From: Streptomyces sp. NRRL B-1347
GTDB taxonomy: Bacteria; Actinomycetota; Actinomycetes; Streptomycetales; Streptomycetaceae
Length of the DNA stretch: 64,000 nucleotides
Reading direction: 5' to 3'
Assembly: GCF_000720325.1 (NCBI RefSeq)
Contig: NZ_JOJM01000046.1
Coordinates: 22,311-86,310 of the forward strand
Of this stretch, positions 52,324-63,471 are shown piece after piece. Position 1 is the first letter of the stretch; the number at the start of each line of letters is the position of its first letter. The notes under the pieces are model-generated. The model worked only from the letters and a program-made list of their open reading frames with translations, did not search any database and was not told the DNA's origin. The translations under genes were made by a program, and so were the position numbers.

Positions 52324-53406
52324 TCACGGACCCGCGAGCCAGCCCCGCAGCGCCGCCTGGGCGCCCGCCTGGAACCGGGTGTCGGCGTCCAGGTCGTCGA
52401 GCAGGCGGCTGATCCGGCGGCGCGCGGTGTGCACGTGGACGCCGAGGCGGCGGGCGATCGCCTCGTCCTTGAGCCCCCCGGCGAGCAGCCGGAGCAGGTC
52501 GCGGTGCTCCTCGGGCGGGCGCCGCGCGGCACCGCCGAGCGGCAGGGCCCGCTCCCAGTGCGCCTCGAAGAGCGGGCCGAAGACCTGGCGCGCCAGCGTG
52601 CCGCGCACCACCACGGCCGTGCCGTCCCCCTCGGCATCCCCCGCGGGCAGGAGCAGTGCGGCGCGGCCGTCCACGGCGACGAGCCCGGTGGGCAGATGCG
52701 CCGCCGTCCGCACCTCCAGGCCCCGCTCCAGGAGCGGGGCGAGCGGACTGAGCAGGCCGGGCGGCGCGGCGCCCGCGCGGGTGAGGACCGCCCGCACCGC
52801 GACCCCGCGCTCCAGGAGCGCCGCGACGCCCGCGCCGGGGGCCGCGCCGTCCGCCGCCCGGGAGTCCGCGCCGGCCGCCGTCCAGGAGTCCAGGCCCGGC
52901 GGCCGGTCCAGGATCAGCACCTGCCGCTCGGCGTGGGCCAGCAGATGGTCGACGCGGCGGCGGACCGCGGCCGCCCCTCTGACCGTCTCGACCGCCGCGA
53001 CGGCGCCGGGCGCGCCCGCCGGGTCCGGCGCCAGGTGCTCGGCGATCTCGTCGGCCTCCCGGCGGAGGCGCTCCAACTCCGCCGCCCGGTAGTGCAGTTC
53101 CGCCTGTCTTCGGCGGATCAGGGCGCGTACGGCGGGCGCGGGCGGCACCGGGCGCGGCAGCGCGGCCCGCGGGCGGCCCGCGCCGGGCGCGGCGTCCGGC
53201 TCCGGCAGGGTGAAGCCGTGCTCCCGCAGCCGCGCGAGCGACCCCTCCAACTCGCCGCGGGTGATCCCCAGTTCCCGCCGCAGCTGCTCCGCGTCCAGGG
53301 CCGCGGCGGCCCTGCGCCGCAGCAGCGCCCCGTACACCCGCTCGTCCGACTCCCCCAGGCCCAGGTCGCGCAGCGCGCTCCCCTTGCCGCTCCCCACCAT
53401 GGTCAT
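52324..53406 (-). CDS. TrmB-like/LuxR-HTH transcriptional regulator next to the M4 protease
   Basis: A 360-residue regulator with two DNA-binding-type regions. The N-terminus has a TrmB-like winged helix (ALRDLGLGESDERVYGALLRRRAAAALDAEQL ... GITRGELEGSLARLREHGF) followed by a coiled-coil-like stretch (RRRQAELHYRAAELERLRREADEI). The middle resembles a phospholipase-D-like effector region (VLILDRPPGLDSW). The C-terminus has a LuxR HTH, DLLRLLAGGLKDEAIARRLGVHVHTARRRISRLLDDL. Streptomycetes often carry such a gene beside a secreted metalloprotease gene. It is divergent from the M4 gene across 163 bp containing repeated GACGTGCGC sites. ATG 53406 or 53400 are both possible starts. Confidence 0.85.
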   Translation of the reverse strand: MTMVGSGKGSALRDLGLGESDERVYGALLRRRAAAALDAEQLRRELGITRGELEGSLARLREHGFTLPEPDAAPGAGRPRAALPRPVPPAPAVRALIRRRQAELHYRAAELERLRREADEIAEHLAPDPAGAPGAVAAVETVRGAAAVRRRVDHLLAHAERQVLILDRPPGLDSWTAAGADSRAADGAAPGAGVAALLERGVAVRAVLTRAGAAPPGLLSPLAPLLERGLEVRTAAHLPTGLVAVDGRAALLLPAGDAEGDGTAVVVRGTLARQVFGPLFEAHWERALPLGGAARRPPEEHRDLLRLLAGGLKDEAIARRLGVHVHTARRRISRLLDDLDADTRFQAGAQAALRGWLAGP

Positions 53407-53509
53407 GACGGGAAGTCTCACCCCGCCCCTGGGTGCACACAAGTGTGCGGCCCCACTTGTGACCCGTAGTTATTCCTTGATCAACACTCGGGCAACGACT
53501 TGCATGGCT

Positions 53510-53546
53510 AGCGCACGTACATGACGTGCGCTCGGTTGACGTGCGC
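53510..53546. promoter_or_regulatory. Palindrome plus third half-site upstream of the M4 protease
   Basis: A perfect inverted repeat AGCGCACGT-ACATG-ACGTGCGCT occupies 53510-53532, and the half-site GACGTGCGC recurs at 53538-53546, 15 bp after the second arm. Three equal half-sites in the 60 bp before the protease ATG suggest cooperative binding of a regulator, most simply the divergently encoded TrmB/LuxR-like protein. The site is derived purely from symmetry. Confidence 0.65.
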
Positions 53547-53569
53547 CTTTTCGGCGTGTGGAGGGGAAC

Positions 53570-56374
53570 ATGAGCAAGTCACACAGACGGGCCCGAATAT
53601 CCGGGGGCGCCGCGCTCCTGGGGGCGGCGGCGCTGCTCGCGTCCGGCGTCCCGGCGGCGCAGGCCGCCGACGAGACGCCCCCGGGACCGGCCACCGAGGT
53701 CGTCCCGGGCGCGGGCACCAGGACCCCGGCCCTGGTGGACGGGATCGAGGAGGCCGCCAAGGACTCGGGCAGCCCGGCAACGGCGGCCCGCGGCCACCTC
53801 GCGGCCAAGAAGGACCGCTACGGGATCGCCGACCCGGCACGGGACCTGACGGCCGAGCAGACGCTGAAGCAGGGCGACGACGAAACGGTCCGCTTCCAGC
53901 AGAAGCACCGCGGCGTGCCGGTCCTCGGCGGCCAGTACCTGGTGCGGATGGAGAAGAAGGACGGCGACCGGGTCGTCACCGGCACCTCCGGCAAGTACTT
54001 CACGGGTCTGACCGTGGGGACGAAGGCGCGGGTCGCGGAGAAGACGGCGGTCGCGCGGGCCGTCGCGGCGGCCGCCGCCGGTGACGGCCGCACGGGCAGC
54101 CTGACCAAGCTGTCCCCCAAGTCGGCCGGCGCCAAGGCGAACGCCAAGGCGAAGAAGCGCACCGCCAAGGGCGGCACCCCGCTGTCCGGCTCCTCGCACG
54201 GCCTGGTCGTCCTGCCCCAGGGCAAGGGCGTCCTGACGTACCACGTCACCGTCACCGGCACCGACCCGGTGAGCGGCGCGCCGGTCAAGCAGGAGGTGTA
54301 CGTCGACACCGCCTCCGGCTTCCCGGTACTCCAGTACTCGGGCATCCAGTCCATCGCCGACGACGCCGACTTCCCCGGCACGACGGGCAGCGGCGTCAAG
54401 CTCGACGGCAAGAAGGTCGACCTCGACCTGACCCAGGACGCGGCCTCCGGCTCCTACCGGCTGCGTGACTACCGCCACCAGTGGGGCGGCAGCAAGAACG
54501 CCCTGACCACCTGGGACGCGCGCGGTGTCGACGCCAACGACGCGTCGGGCAAGTGGCCGAGCGGCATCTCCGAAGTGGCCTCCAAGACCAAGGAGTTCGG
54601 CAAGGACGCCACCGAGTCGGGGGCCGTCGACGCGCACTGGGCGGCCGGGCAGGTCTACGACTACTACAAGCAGAAGCACGGCCGCGACAGCCTCGACGGC
54701 AAGGGCATGGCCATCAACTCCCTGGTGGGCGTGACCGACGGCGGGTTCCCGTTCGTCAACGCCTTCTGGGACGGCCAGAAGATGGTGTACGGCGGCGGCG
54801 ACGAGGAGACCAAGACCCTCTCCGCCGACCTGGACGTGGTGGGCCACGAGATGACGCACGGCGTCGTCGAGCACACCGCGGGCCTCGTCTACGTCGGCCA
54901 GTCCGGCGCCCTGAACGAGGCGGTCGCCGACTACTTCGGCAACGCCATCGACGTCAACGCGTCCAAGACCCCGATGAGCGACCCGAAGGCCGCCCTCATC
55001 GGTGAGGACCTGTGCCGCACCAAGGCGCCCGAGGACTGCGCGTTCCGCAACCTGGGCGACGGGCGAACTACCGCCAAGGACTTCCTCGGCGTCACCATCG
55101 GCACCGACAGCGGCGGTGTGCACCTCAACTCGACGATCTTCTCGGGCGCCCTGTGGGACATCCGTGAGGACCTCGGCGGCACCCTGGCCGACCGGATCGT
55201 CTACAAGGCGCTCGCCGAGTACCTGACGCCGCTCGACGGCTACACCGACGCCCGCAACGCGGTGGTCGCCGCGGCCAAGGACCTCGGGGTCAAGGGCGCG
55301 AAGCTGCGGTCCGTGAACCGGTCCTTCGACGCGCACGGCATCACCAAGGGCTGGGAGAAGGCCATCGGCGCCGACTCCGACAAGCTGCTCGGCGACGTGA
55401 ACGCCACCCGCGTCGGCGGCAGGCTGCCGAACACCGGCGCGGGCGCGGGCGGCGGCTGGTGGGCCGCGTCGAAGTCCGACGACGAGGGCCAGGAGGCCTT
55501 CTCGGTCTGGGCGGGCCGCACCGACGGCAAGGGCACGAAGAAGCTGATCAGCCCCAACGACGGGCGCTACCACGTCTACCCGGACACCGACGGCAGGACC
55601 GTGGCGTGGGTGGCGTACGGCCCCACCAGCGTCGAGGTCCTGTCCCGGCCGCTGACCGGCGGCCCGGTCAAGAAGCTGTGGTCGGCGGGCACCACCGTCG
55701 CCAACGTGCACGTCTCGGGCTCCACCGTGACCTGGCAGGAGTCCAGCCCGCACGGCCAGCAGCGGGTCGCGTACCTGCGCAAGGGCGAGCGCGAGCCGGT
55801 GTTCGTGGACGGCGGCCGCTACGACGTGGTCACCGCCCTGCCCACCCTCAGCGGCGACAAGCTCGGCTACGCGAAGGTGTACGTCGACCAGGACGGCCAA
55901 CAGCAGGTCTCCACGGAGATCACTGACGTCAAGAGCGGCAAGCAGACCCTGGTCCCGGCCAAGGGCGCCCACCTCGGCGTCGCGACCCCCGCGATCAACG
56001 GCACGTACCTGTACTGGCTGGTCGACGACATCGCCGACGACAACCGCATGGGCCTGCGGCGCGCCAACCTCGACGGCACCGGCCTGACGGACGTCATCCC
56101 CGAGAACTCGGCCGGCGCGTACTTCTGGAACGTGGACGCCTCGGACTCCGCGGTGACCCTCACCCAGTGGCGGCCGCAGCGCGGCTGGAGCAACGGCAAC
56201 CTCACCAAGCTCGTCCAGACCGACCTGGACGGCAAGGGCCTGAAGCGGGTCTCCTGCAACCGCGGTGAGCAGACCGGCCACGCCGCCGACACCGGCAAGC
56301 GCGTGGTGTGGATCGACGGCACGACGGGCCACACGGACCTGGTGACCCGGGCCCGCCCGGCGGGCACCTGCTGA
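53570..56374 (+). CDS. Secreted M4 (thermolysin-family) metalloprotease with C-terminal beta-propeller-like region
   Basis: A 934-residue zinc endopeptidase precursor. Signal peptide about 1-34 (ISGGAALLGAAALLASGVPAAQA). The FTP/PepSY propeptide covers about 40-240 (VLGGQYLVRMEKKDG). The catalytic domain has the zinc motif DVVGHEMTHGVVEH, the third ligand Glu in SGALNEAVADYFGNAID, and the C-terminal helical domain with GTDSGGVHLNSTIFSGALWDI. Beyond residue ~620 a ~310-residue beta-rich extension contains repeated DGR/NLDGTG strands like a TolB or WD-type propeller, making the protein about 300 residues longer than usual M4 enzymes. GGAGGGGAAC gives a strong ribosome site. Confidence 0.95.
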   Translation: MSKSHRRARISGGAALLGAAALLASGVPAAQAADETPPGPATEVVPGAGTRTPALVDGIEEAAKDSGSPATAARGHLAAKKDRYGIADPARDLTAEQTLKQGDDETVRFQQKHRGVPVLGGQYLVRMEKKDGDRVVTGTSGKYFTGLTVGTKARVAEKTAVARAVAAAAAGDGRTGSLTKLSPKSAGAKANAKAKKRTAKGGTPLSGSSHGLVVLPQGKGVLTYHVTVTGTDPVSGAPVKQEVYVDTASGFPVLQYSGIQSIADDADFPGTTGSGVKLDGKKVDLDLTQDAASGSYRLRDYRHQWGGSKNALTTWDARGVDANDASGKWPSGISEVASKTKEFGKDATESGAVDAHWAAGQVYDYYKQKHGRDSLDGKGMAINSLVGVTDGGFPFVNAFWDGQKMVYGGGDEETKTLSADLDVVGHEMTHGVVEHTAGLVYVGQSGALNEAVADYFGNAIDVNASKTPMSDPKAALIGEDLCRTKAPEDCAFRNLGDGRTTAKDFLGVTIGTDSGGVHLNSTIFSGALWDIREDLGGTLADRIVYKALAEYLTPLDGYTDARNAVVAAAKDLGVKGAKLRSVNRSFDAHGITKGWEKAIGADSDKLLGDVNATRVGGRLPNTGAGAGGGWWAASKSDDEGQEAFSVWAGRTDGKGTKKLISPNDGRYHVYPDTDGRTVAWVAYGPTSVEVLSRPLTGGPVKKLWSAGTTVANVHVSGSTVTWQESSPHGQQRVAYLRKGEREPVFVDGGRYDVVTALPTLSGDKLGYAKVYVDQDGQQQVSTEITDVKSGKQTLVPAKGAHLGVATPAINGTYLYWLVDDIADDNRMGLRRANLDGTGLTDVIPENSAGAYFWNVDASDSAVTLTQWRPQRGWSNGNLTKLVQTDLDGKGLKRVSCNRGEQTGHAADTGKRVVWIDGTTGHTDLVTRARPAGTC

Positions 56375-56384
56375 TCCCGGTACG

Positions 56385-56437
56385 CGAAAGGGCGGTGCCC
56401 CGCTCCCCCTCACCGGGGGGCGGGGCACCGCCTTTCG
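56385..56437. terminator. Strong rho-independent-type hairpin after the M4 protease
   Basis: The left arm CGAAAGGGCGGTGCCCCGC and the right arm GCGGGGCACCGCCTTTCG pair over 18 bp with a single bulged G. The loop is short and C/G-rich. The element lies 11 bp past the protease stop and 60 bp before the end of the convergent ABC operon, so it can serve both. Confidence 0.85.
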
Positions 56438-56497
56438 TGACCCGGTCCACCGTCCCGCCCCCTCCACGGGACGGTGGTCCGGGACGTACCGGGCCGG

Positions 56498-58185
<1,688 letters not shown>

Positions 58186-58189
<4 letters not shown>

Positions 58190-59178
58190 GCGAGCCTCAC
58201 CCTCGGATCGAGCCACGCGACCACGAGGTCGGCGACGGCGACGAACACCACGACGAAGAACGCGGCGAGCAGCACGGTGCCGACGACGGTCGGCAGGTCG
58301 TTCTGGACGACCGCGTCCACGGCGAGCTTGCCGACGCCGCTGAGCCCGAAGACGGTCTCGGTGATGAACGCGCCGCCGAGCAGCGCGCCCACCTCCAGGC
58401 CGAGGAGCTGCACCAGCGGCGCCGCGGCCCCGCGCGCGGTGTACTTGAGATGGGCGCGCAGCGGGCTGAGGCCCTTGCCGCGCGCGGTGCGCACATAGCC
58501 CTCGTGCATGACCTCCAGCATCTGGGCGCGGGAGAGCCGGGCGAAGACGGCCGCGTTGACGAAGCCGAGCACGAGCCAGGGCAGCAGCAGCCCGGCGAGC
58601 CAGCCGCCCGGGTCGTCGCCGGGCGGGGTGTAGCCCGGCAGCGCGAACCAGCCGGTCCGGTAGACGAGCAGGTACTGGAGCGCGTAGCCGAGGAAATAGA
58701 TCTGCACGCTGGCGCCGACCAGGGTGAAGGCGGACAGGAGCCGGTCGGAGGGCCTGCCGCGGCGCAGCGCGGACACGAAGCCCGCGCCGACGCCGACGAC
58801 CAGGATGACGGCGAGCGCGCCCGCCGCCAGCGAGAGCGTGACCGGGAAGCGGCTGGTGATGGCCGCGCGGACGGGCTCGTGCAGGGCGTAGGAGTAGCCG
58901 AGGCAGGGGGCGTCGCAGGCGATCGGGGTGCCGTCGACGTCCGCGATGGTGCGGCCCGCGAACAGGCCGCGCACGTAGTCGGCGTACTGCGCGACGACCG
59001 GCTCGTCCAGACCCATGGAGTCGCGCACCGCCGCGATCTGGGTGGCGTCGCACTTGGGGCCGCAGGCGATGACGGCCGGGTCGGACGGCGCCGCGTAGAA
59101 GAGCGCGAAGGCGGTCGCGGAGATCGCGAGGAGCACCACGACCGCCTGCAGGGCCCGTCGGATGACGTAGGCGAGCAT
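58186..59178 (-). CDS. Oligopeptide ABC importer permease (DppB-like)
   Basis: A 330-residue inner-membrane permease. N-terminal signature [28 protein letters not shown], then an extracytoplasmic loop with paired cysteines (ACGPKCDAT and ACDAPCLGY), which is unusual for DppB and may form two disulfides. Five further helices follow, with the EAA-type coupling motif [29 protein letters not shown]. It is translated with the ATPase gene (ATGA overlap) and starts 3 bp after the binding-protein gene. Confidence 0.93.
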
Positions 59179-59181
59179 GGG

Positions 59182-60954
59182 TCAGGACTTCTTCAGGTAC
59201 AGCCAGGCGGGGCTGATGGTGCCGTAGATCGGGTGGATGAAGGCGCCGCCGACGTTGGCCCCGCGCACCTGCTGGACGCGCTGGTGCAGGAACGGCACGA
59301 CCGGCATGTCCTTCATGATCGTGTTCTTTTCCAGGGCGATGAGCTCCTTGGCCTTCTTCGTCGCGTCGCCGATCTTCGCGATGCGGTCGAGCTCCTTGTC
59401 GACGGCCGGGTTCTTGTAGCGCGGGTCGTTGTCGAGGGAGTCGCGGCGGCTGTCGAAGCGGTAGGGCACGCCGGTGGCCGGGGTGGGCCAGTCCACGGAG
59501 GAACCGGACAGCCACAGGTCGTACTTCGGGTCGGCGCCGCGCAGGACCTCGTTGGTGAACGCGGGCAGCGGCAGCGGCTTGGCGACGAGCTCGATGCCCG
59601 CCTTGGCGAAGGCGTCCACGAGGACCTGCGCCATGCGGTCGTTGACGGCCGTGGCCTCGTAGGCGTACGCGAGGCGCTTGACCTTCTTCTTGGCCTTGGC
59701 CAGGTGCTGCTTGGCCTTCTCGATGTCGCCGGTGGGCCGGACCGGGTAGGTGTCGTAGCTCTCCCAGCCGACGATGGCGGGCGAGGAGTACGTGGTGGCG
59801 AGGTCGCCGACGCGCGGGCCGCCGAGGGCCTGACGGGCCTGCTGGCGCGGCAGCAGGTAGTGGATGGCCTTGCGCACCTCGGGGTCGGCGACGCGGTCGT
59901 TGCGGAGGATCAGGTGGTACGTGAACGCGCCGCGCCGGCCGTCGACGATCAGGTCCTTCTTCTTCGGGTCGCGCCGCGCCTCGCCGATCAGCTCGGGCGG
60001 GAACTCGTTCTTGGTGGTGACGGTGTCGGCGCCGTCGCCGCGCCCGTTGAGGATCTCCTGGGCGGTGTTGAGCTCCTTCTTCTCGAAGGTGAACTCGAAC
60101 TTGTCGGCGTACTGGTGGCGGATCGGGTCGGTGTCCGCCTTCCAGTGCGGGTTCTTCTCCAGGCTCAGCGACTGGTTCTGCTTGTGCTCGACGATCCGGT
60201 AGGGGCCGGACGCGAACGGCTTGAGGTCGTAGCGGGTGCCGGTGTCCTTGTCGGGGCGGACCGGCGAGGAGGAGGACTGGGCGGCCATGAACGGCACGTC
60301 GGACTGCGGCTTGTGGAAGCGGAAGACGATGGTCTTGTCGTTGGGCGTCTCGATGCGGTCGAAGTCGCCGTCCTTCTTGGGGCCGCCGTAGACCTTGCGG
60401 GCCTGGGCGAGGTCGGGCTTGCCGGTGAGCCACTGCGGCCAGTAGGGCGGACCGATCTCGAAGCCGGGCGCGAAGGTGCGCTCGATGCCGTACTTGACGT
60501 GCTTCGAGGTGATCGGCTTGCCGTCCTCCCAGGCGATGCCGTCCTTGAGCTTGTACGTCCAGGTGCGGCCGCCGTCGGAGGCCTTGCCGATGTCGGTGGC
60601 GAGGTCACCGACGAGCTTGGGCTTGCCGTCGACCACCTGGTACTGGGTGAGCTGGCGGCCCCACAGGAGGGAGGTGTTGTACGCCTCTCCCGCGTAGATC
60701 TTCTGCGGGTCCAGGTGGGAGAAGTCGCGCAGGTTGGCGACGCGGACGGTGCCGCCCTTCCGGGCGCCCTCGACGGCGGGCGCGGGGCCCGCGCTGTCCT
60801 TGGCGCTGCCCACCCCGGCGACCAGGTCGCCCTCCTTGCGGGGCGCGGCCGCGTCGCTCTTGGAACCCGCCCCGGCCGAGCAGGAGCACAGCACGAGCAT
60901 GGCGGAAGCGGCGGCGACGAGGGGAACCGCGGTGCGCGAACTGATCCTGGGCAT
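59182..60954 (-). CDS. Oligopeptide-binding lipoprotein (SBP family 5)
   Basis: A 590-residue extracytoplasmic receptor of the importer. The signal peptide ends with a lipobox-like [11 protein letters not shown], so the mature protein is likely lipid-anchored. The SBP_bac_5 domain runs about 65-585, with [62 protein letters not shown], and [25 protein letters not shown] lies 6 nt before ATG 60954, so this is preferred to ATG 60966. Ligands are probably short peptides, possibly released by the neighbouring secreted proteases. Confidence 0.94.
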   Translation of the reverse strand: MPRISSRTAVPLVAAASAMLVLCSCSAGAGSKSDAAAPRKEGDLVAGVGSAKDSAGPAPAVEGARKGGTVRVANLRDFSHLDPQKIYAGEAYNTSLLWGRQLTQYQVVDGKPKLVGDLATDIGKASDGGRTWTYKLKDGIAWEDGKPITSKHVKYGIERTFAPGFEIGPPYWPQWLTGKPDLAQARKVYGGPKKDGDFDRIETPNDKTIVFRFHKPQSDVPFMAAQSSSSPVRPDKDTGTRYDLKPFASGPYRIVEHKQNQSLSLEKNPHWKADTDPIRHQYADKFEFTFEKKELNTAQEILNGRGDGADTVTTKNEFPPELIGEARRDPKKKDLIVDGRRGAFTYHLILRNDRVADPEVRKAIHYLLPRQQARQALGGPRVGDLATTYSSPAIVGWESYDTYPVRPTGDIEKAKQHLAKAKKKVKRLAYAYEATAVNDRMAQVLVDAFAKAGIELVAKPLPLPAFTNEVLRGADPKYDLWLSGSSVDWPTPATGVPYRFDSRRDSLDNDPRYKNPAVDKELDRIAKIGDATKKAKELIALEKNTIMKDMPVVPFLHQRVQQVRGANVGGAFIHPIYGTISPAWLYLKKS

Positions 60955-61010
60955 GGTGAACTCCATTGCGGATGGTGCGGGTCGGTGGTGGCGCGCGGGC
61001 GCGCCGGGTC

Positions 61011-61967
61011 TCAGCGGCCGGTGCGCGGGTCGAGTGCGTCCCGGACGGAGTCGCCGAGCAGGTTGAAGGCGAGGACGAAGAGCAGGATCGTCACGCCGGG
61101 GAAGATCATGTAGGTCGGGTCGTCGTAGAAGACCTCGGAGCCGCGGGCGATCATGCGGCCCCAGTCGGGGATGGGCTCGCTGATGCCCACGCCGAGGAAG
61201 GACAGGGCGGCCTCGGCGGTGACGATGCCCGGCAGGGCGACCGTGATGTGCACGAGGACCGGCGCCCACACGTTCGGCAGCAGCTCGCGCAGCACGATGT
61301 GGCGGCGCGAGGCGCCCACGGCCCGCGCGGCCTCGACGAACTCGCGCTCGCGCAGGGAGCGCACGGTCGTCCTGAGGACCATCGCGAGGGGCACCCAGCC
61401 GAAGGCGGCGAAGATCAGCACCAGGACGGTGAACTGCATCCAGGCGGGCTCGTTCTCCCCGGGGTCGACGAAGCGGGTCTGCACGATGGGGCTCAGCGCG
61501 AGGAAGAGCAGCAGCGTCGGGAAGGCGAGGAGGACGTTGCAGACGAAGGTGAAGACCCGGTCGACGAGGCCGCTCAGATAGCCGACGGTCACGCCGAGCA
61601 GGACTCCGAGGACCGCGATGACGGCGATGGCGGCGCCCGCGACGAGCAGCGAGGTGCGGATGCCGTACAGGAGCTGGGTGAACACGTCCCGGCCGAGGCC
61701 CGGCTCGAGGCCGAACCAGAACTCGCCGGACATGCCGCCGTTGGGCAGCACCGGCAGGCCCTCCGGGCTGAGCAGCCCCGCCTCGTTCTGGCCGTAGTGC
61801 TCGGTGGGGTTCTTGCCGTAGAGCGCGGCGACGAGCGGCGCGGCGAGCGCGAGCAGCACGAAGAAGACCACCACGCCGAGCGCGGCGAGGCCGACCCGGT
61901 CCCTGCGGAAGGCGCCGACGGCCGCCGCGAGCGGGCCGCGGGGCTCGGTTCGTGGCGCGTCGGCCAT
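61011..61967 (-). CDS. Oligopeptide ABC importer permease (DppC-like)
   Basis: A 318-residue permease with an OppC_N first helix (GLAALGVVVFFVLLALAAPLVAALYG) and five more helices. The coupling motif is FVEAARAVGASRRHIVLRELLPNVWAPVLVH. SFLGVGISEPIPDWGRMI and the C-terminal FPGVTILLFVLAFNLLGDSVRDALDPR are both typical of DppC. First gene of the operon; ATG 61967 is behind GGAG. Having the C-type permease gene first, ahead of the binding protein, is a less usual order. Confidence 0.94.
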   Translation of the reverse strand: MADAPRTEPRGPLAAAVGAFRRDRVGLAALGVVVFFVLLALAAPLVAALYGKNPTEHYGQNEAGLLSPEGLPVLPNGGMSGEFWFGLEPGLGRDVFTQLLYGIRTSLLVAGAAIAVIAVLGVLLGVTVGYLSGLVDRVFTFVCNVLLAFPTLLLFLALSPIVQTRFVDPGENEPAWMQFTVLVLIFAAFGWVPLAMVLRTTVRSLREREFVEAARAVGASRRHIVLRELLPNVWAPVLVHITVALPGIVTAEAALSFLGVGISEPIPDWGRMIARGSEVFYDDPTYMIFPGVTILLFVLAFNLLGDSVRDALDPRTGR

Positions 61968-62328
61968 GCTGCCCAACTCCTGATGACGTGCGGACGCGGA
62001 GGTTTCCCGCGTCGGGGTGCGCATCATTAGAGCCAGCAATACGGCGCCCTTGCAAATCCTCCACAGAAGACATTTCCGGAATGCTGCGGAGATTTACAGG
62101 GGCGCAACATTCCAGGCCCCCATACAGGAACTAAACGGGCATCTTGCCCACATTGAGATCTGCGCCACACACCCTCATCATGGAAGGCGCATGAGCATCT
62201 CAACCTTGCTTAAGAAGGCTCCCGAGCCGATCGACCTGCACATCATGCAGCAATCTACGCGCGTAACCCCTTGTGAATTCAGGGCGGAAGATTTCTTCAA
62301 CCTGCTTTCTTAATCCCGACGCGAAAAA
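61968..62328. promoter_or_regulatory. Lower-GC intergenic island upstream of the peptide importer
   Basis: About 300 bp (62031-62330) are near 50-55% GC by eye, against over 70% around it. The importer operon begins at its left edge and the S1 protease terminator at its right. It should hold the importer promoter. It also contains a small ORF with a ribosome site (62191-62313), listed separately. Such a GC dip may mark recently acquired DNA or a strongly regulated control region. Confidence 0.5.
62191..62313 (+). CDS. Possible 40-residue peptide gene in the low-GC island
   Basis: ATG 62191 follows GGAAGG at 3-nt spacing and encodes 40 residues opening MSISTLLKKAPEPIDLHIMQ and ending EDFFNLLS before TAA. 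No family is recognised. One Cys, a Thr/Ser-containing middle and an acidic-hydrophobic tail are visible, with no signal peptide. Codon third positions are not GC-saturated, unlike every other gene here. That argues either for foreign origin or against coding. It points away from the peptide importer and towards the S1 protease terminator. Confidence 0.3.
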   Translation: MSISTLLKKAPEPIDLHIMQQSTRVTPCEFRAEDFFNLLS

Positions 62329-62370
62329 CCCGGAGGCCCCGGAAACCGAAAGGTTTCCGGGGCCTCCGGG
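62329..62370 (-). terminator. Intrinsic terminator of the S1 protease gene
   Basis: CCCGGAGGCCCCGGAAACC (62329-62347), loop GAAA, and GGTTTCCGGGGCCTCCGGG (62352-62370) form a perfect 19-bp stem. On the minus strand it is followed by TTTTTCGC, the canonical T-tract. It starts 15 bp past the protease stop. This is the clearest intrinsic terminator in the window. Confidence 0.92.
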
Positions 62371-62385
62371 CCACCGAACCAGGCG

Positions 62386-63471
62386 TCAGCCGATTTTCGC
62401 GCCAAAGGCTTCCAGGGCCTCCGGCACCGGCTGGAAGAACGTCTCGCCGCCGGCGGAGCAGTCACCGCTGCCGCCGGAGGTCAGACCGAGCGCGGTGTCG
62501 CCCGCGAAGAGGGCGCCGCCGCTGTCGCCGGGCTCGGCGCAGACGTCGGTCTGGATGAGGCCGTTGACGACGTCGCCGTTGCCGTAGTTCACGGTGGCGT
62601 CGAGACCGGTGACCTTGCCGTCGTGCAGCTGCGTGGTGGAGCCGCTGCGCTGGACCTGCTGACCGACGGTCGCCGCGCCCGCCTTGGTGATCTTCTGCGT
62701 GCCGCCGTTGTAGAGGTTGACCTCGCTCGGGTGGGCGGTGTCACCGCTGTACTTGACGATGCCGTAGTCGTTGTCGGGGAAGCTGGAGCCCGCGTTCGCG
62801 CCGATGGCCGGGCCGCCCTGCTTGTCGGACCAGCTGGTGACGGCCTCCGTGCAGTGGCCCGCCGTCAGGAAGTGCGGGGCGCCGTCCTTGACCACGTTGA
62901 AGCCGAGGGAGCAGCGGCTGCTGTCGCCGAAGATGGCGTCGCCGCCCGCGATGAGGGGCTTGAACTCCCCCTTGGTGCGCTGGAGTTCGGCCTTGCCGCC
63001 GAGCTGCTTCACGACCTTGTCAAGGCGCTGGAGCTCGGCGCCCTTGACCGTGCGGTCCGCGGTCACGACGACCTTGTTGGTGGCCGGGTCGGTCGCCCAG
63101 GACGTGCCGGGGATCGACGCCTTGTCGCCGAGCGTGGTGCGGGCGCTCTTCAGCTCGGCCAGGGAGTTCTCGACGACTCTGGCCTTGGCGCCCGCCGACT
63201 CGGCGGTCCGCACCGCTTCCTTGCCCAGGACGTTCACGACGAGCTGCTTGGCCTGGGCGTCGTAGTACGTGCCCGCGGCGTCGGCGCCCAGCTCCTTGTC
63301 GAGCGACGAGGCGAGCTTTCCGGCCTGTGCCACCGACAGCGTGTCCGGTGTGGGGGTGGGGGTGTCGTCGCTCGCGTTCGCAGTCTGGAAGGTGACTGCC
63401 GCGCCGATCAGGGCGACGACGCCCGCGCCCGCCACGGCGGCACGCCGCTTGGGTATGCGTCGGTGCTTCAA
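62386..63471 (-). CDS. Secreted S1 serine protease, streptogrisin/alpha-lytic type
   Basis: A 361-residue pre-pro-protease. Signal about 1-38 (RRAAVAGAGVVALIGAAVTFQTANA). Alpha-lytic-type pro-region about 50-170. The mature chymotrypsin fold starts near IAGGDAIFGDSSRCSLGFNV. Catalytic triad: His in FLTAGHCTEAV, Asp in FPDNDYGIVKY, Ser in EPGDSGGALFAGDTALGLTSGGSGDC. The start is TTG 63471, seven bases after AGGAGG; it gives the usual opening MKHRRIPKRR, and upstream ATGs would add atypical sequence. The nearby SSI with a P1 Lys is a potential inhibitor. Confidence 0.95.
   Translation of the reverse strand: MKHRRIPKRRAAVAGAGVVALIGAAVTFQTANASDDTPTPTPDTLSVAQAGKLASSLDKELGADAAGTYYDAQAKQLVVNVLGKEAVRTAESAGAKARVVENSLAELKSARTTLGDKASIPGTSWATDPATNKVVVTADRTVKGAELQRLDKVVKQLGGKAELQRTKGEFKPLIAGGDAIFGDSSRCSLGFNVVKDGAPHFLTAGHCTEAVTSWSDKQGGPAIGANAGSSFPDNDYGIVKYSGDTAHPSEVNLYNGGTQKITKAGAATVGQQVQRSGSTTQLHDGKVTGLDATVNYGNGDVVNGLIQTDVCAEPGDSGGALFAGDTALGLTSGGSGDCSAGGETFFQPVPEALEAFGAKIG

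Noticed and set aside
53579..56467. 962-residue open frame antisense to the M4 protease
   Set aside because: GC-driven shadow with no domain features; the forward frame carries a signal peptide and the complete zinc site.
62017..62313. 98-residue version of the small ORF
   Set aside because: The longer frame starts inside the importer promoter region with no ribosome site; only the internal ATG 62191 has a plausible one.
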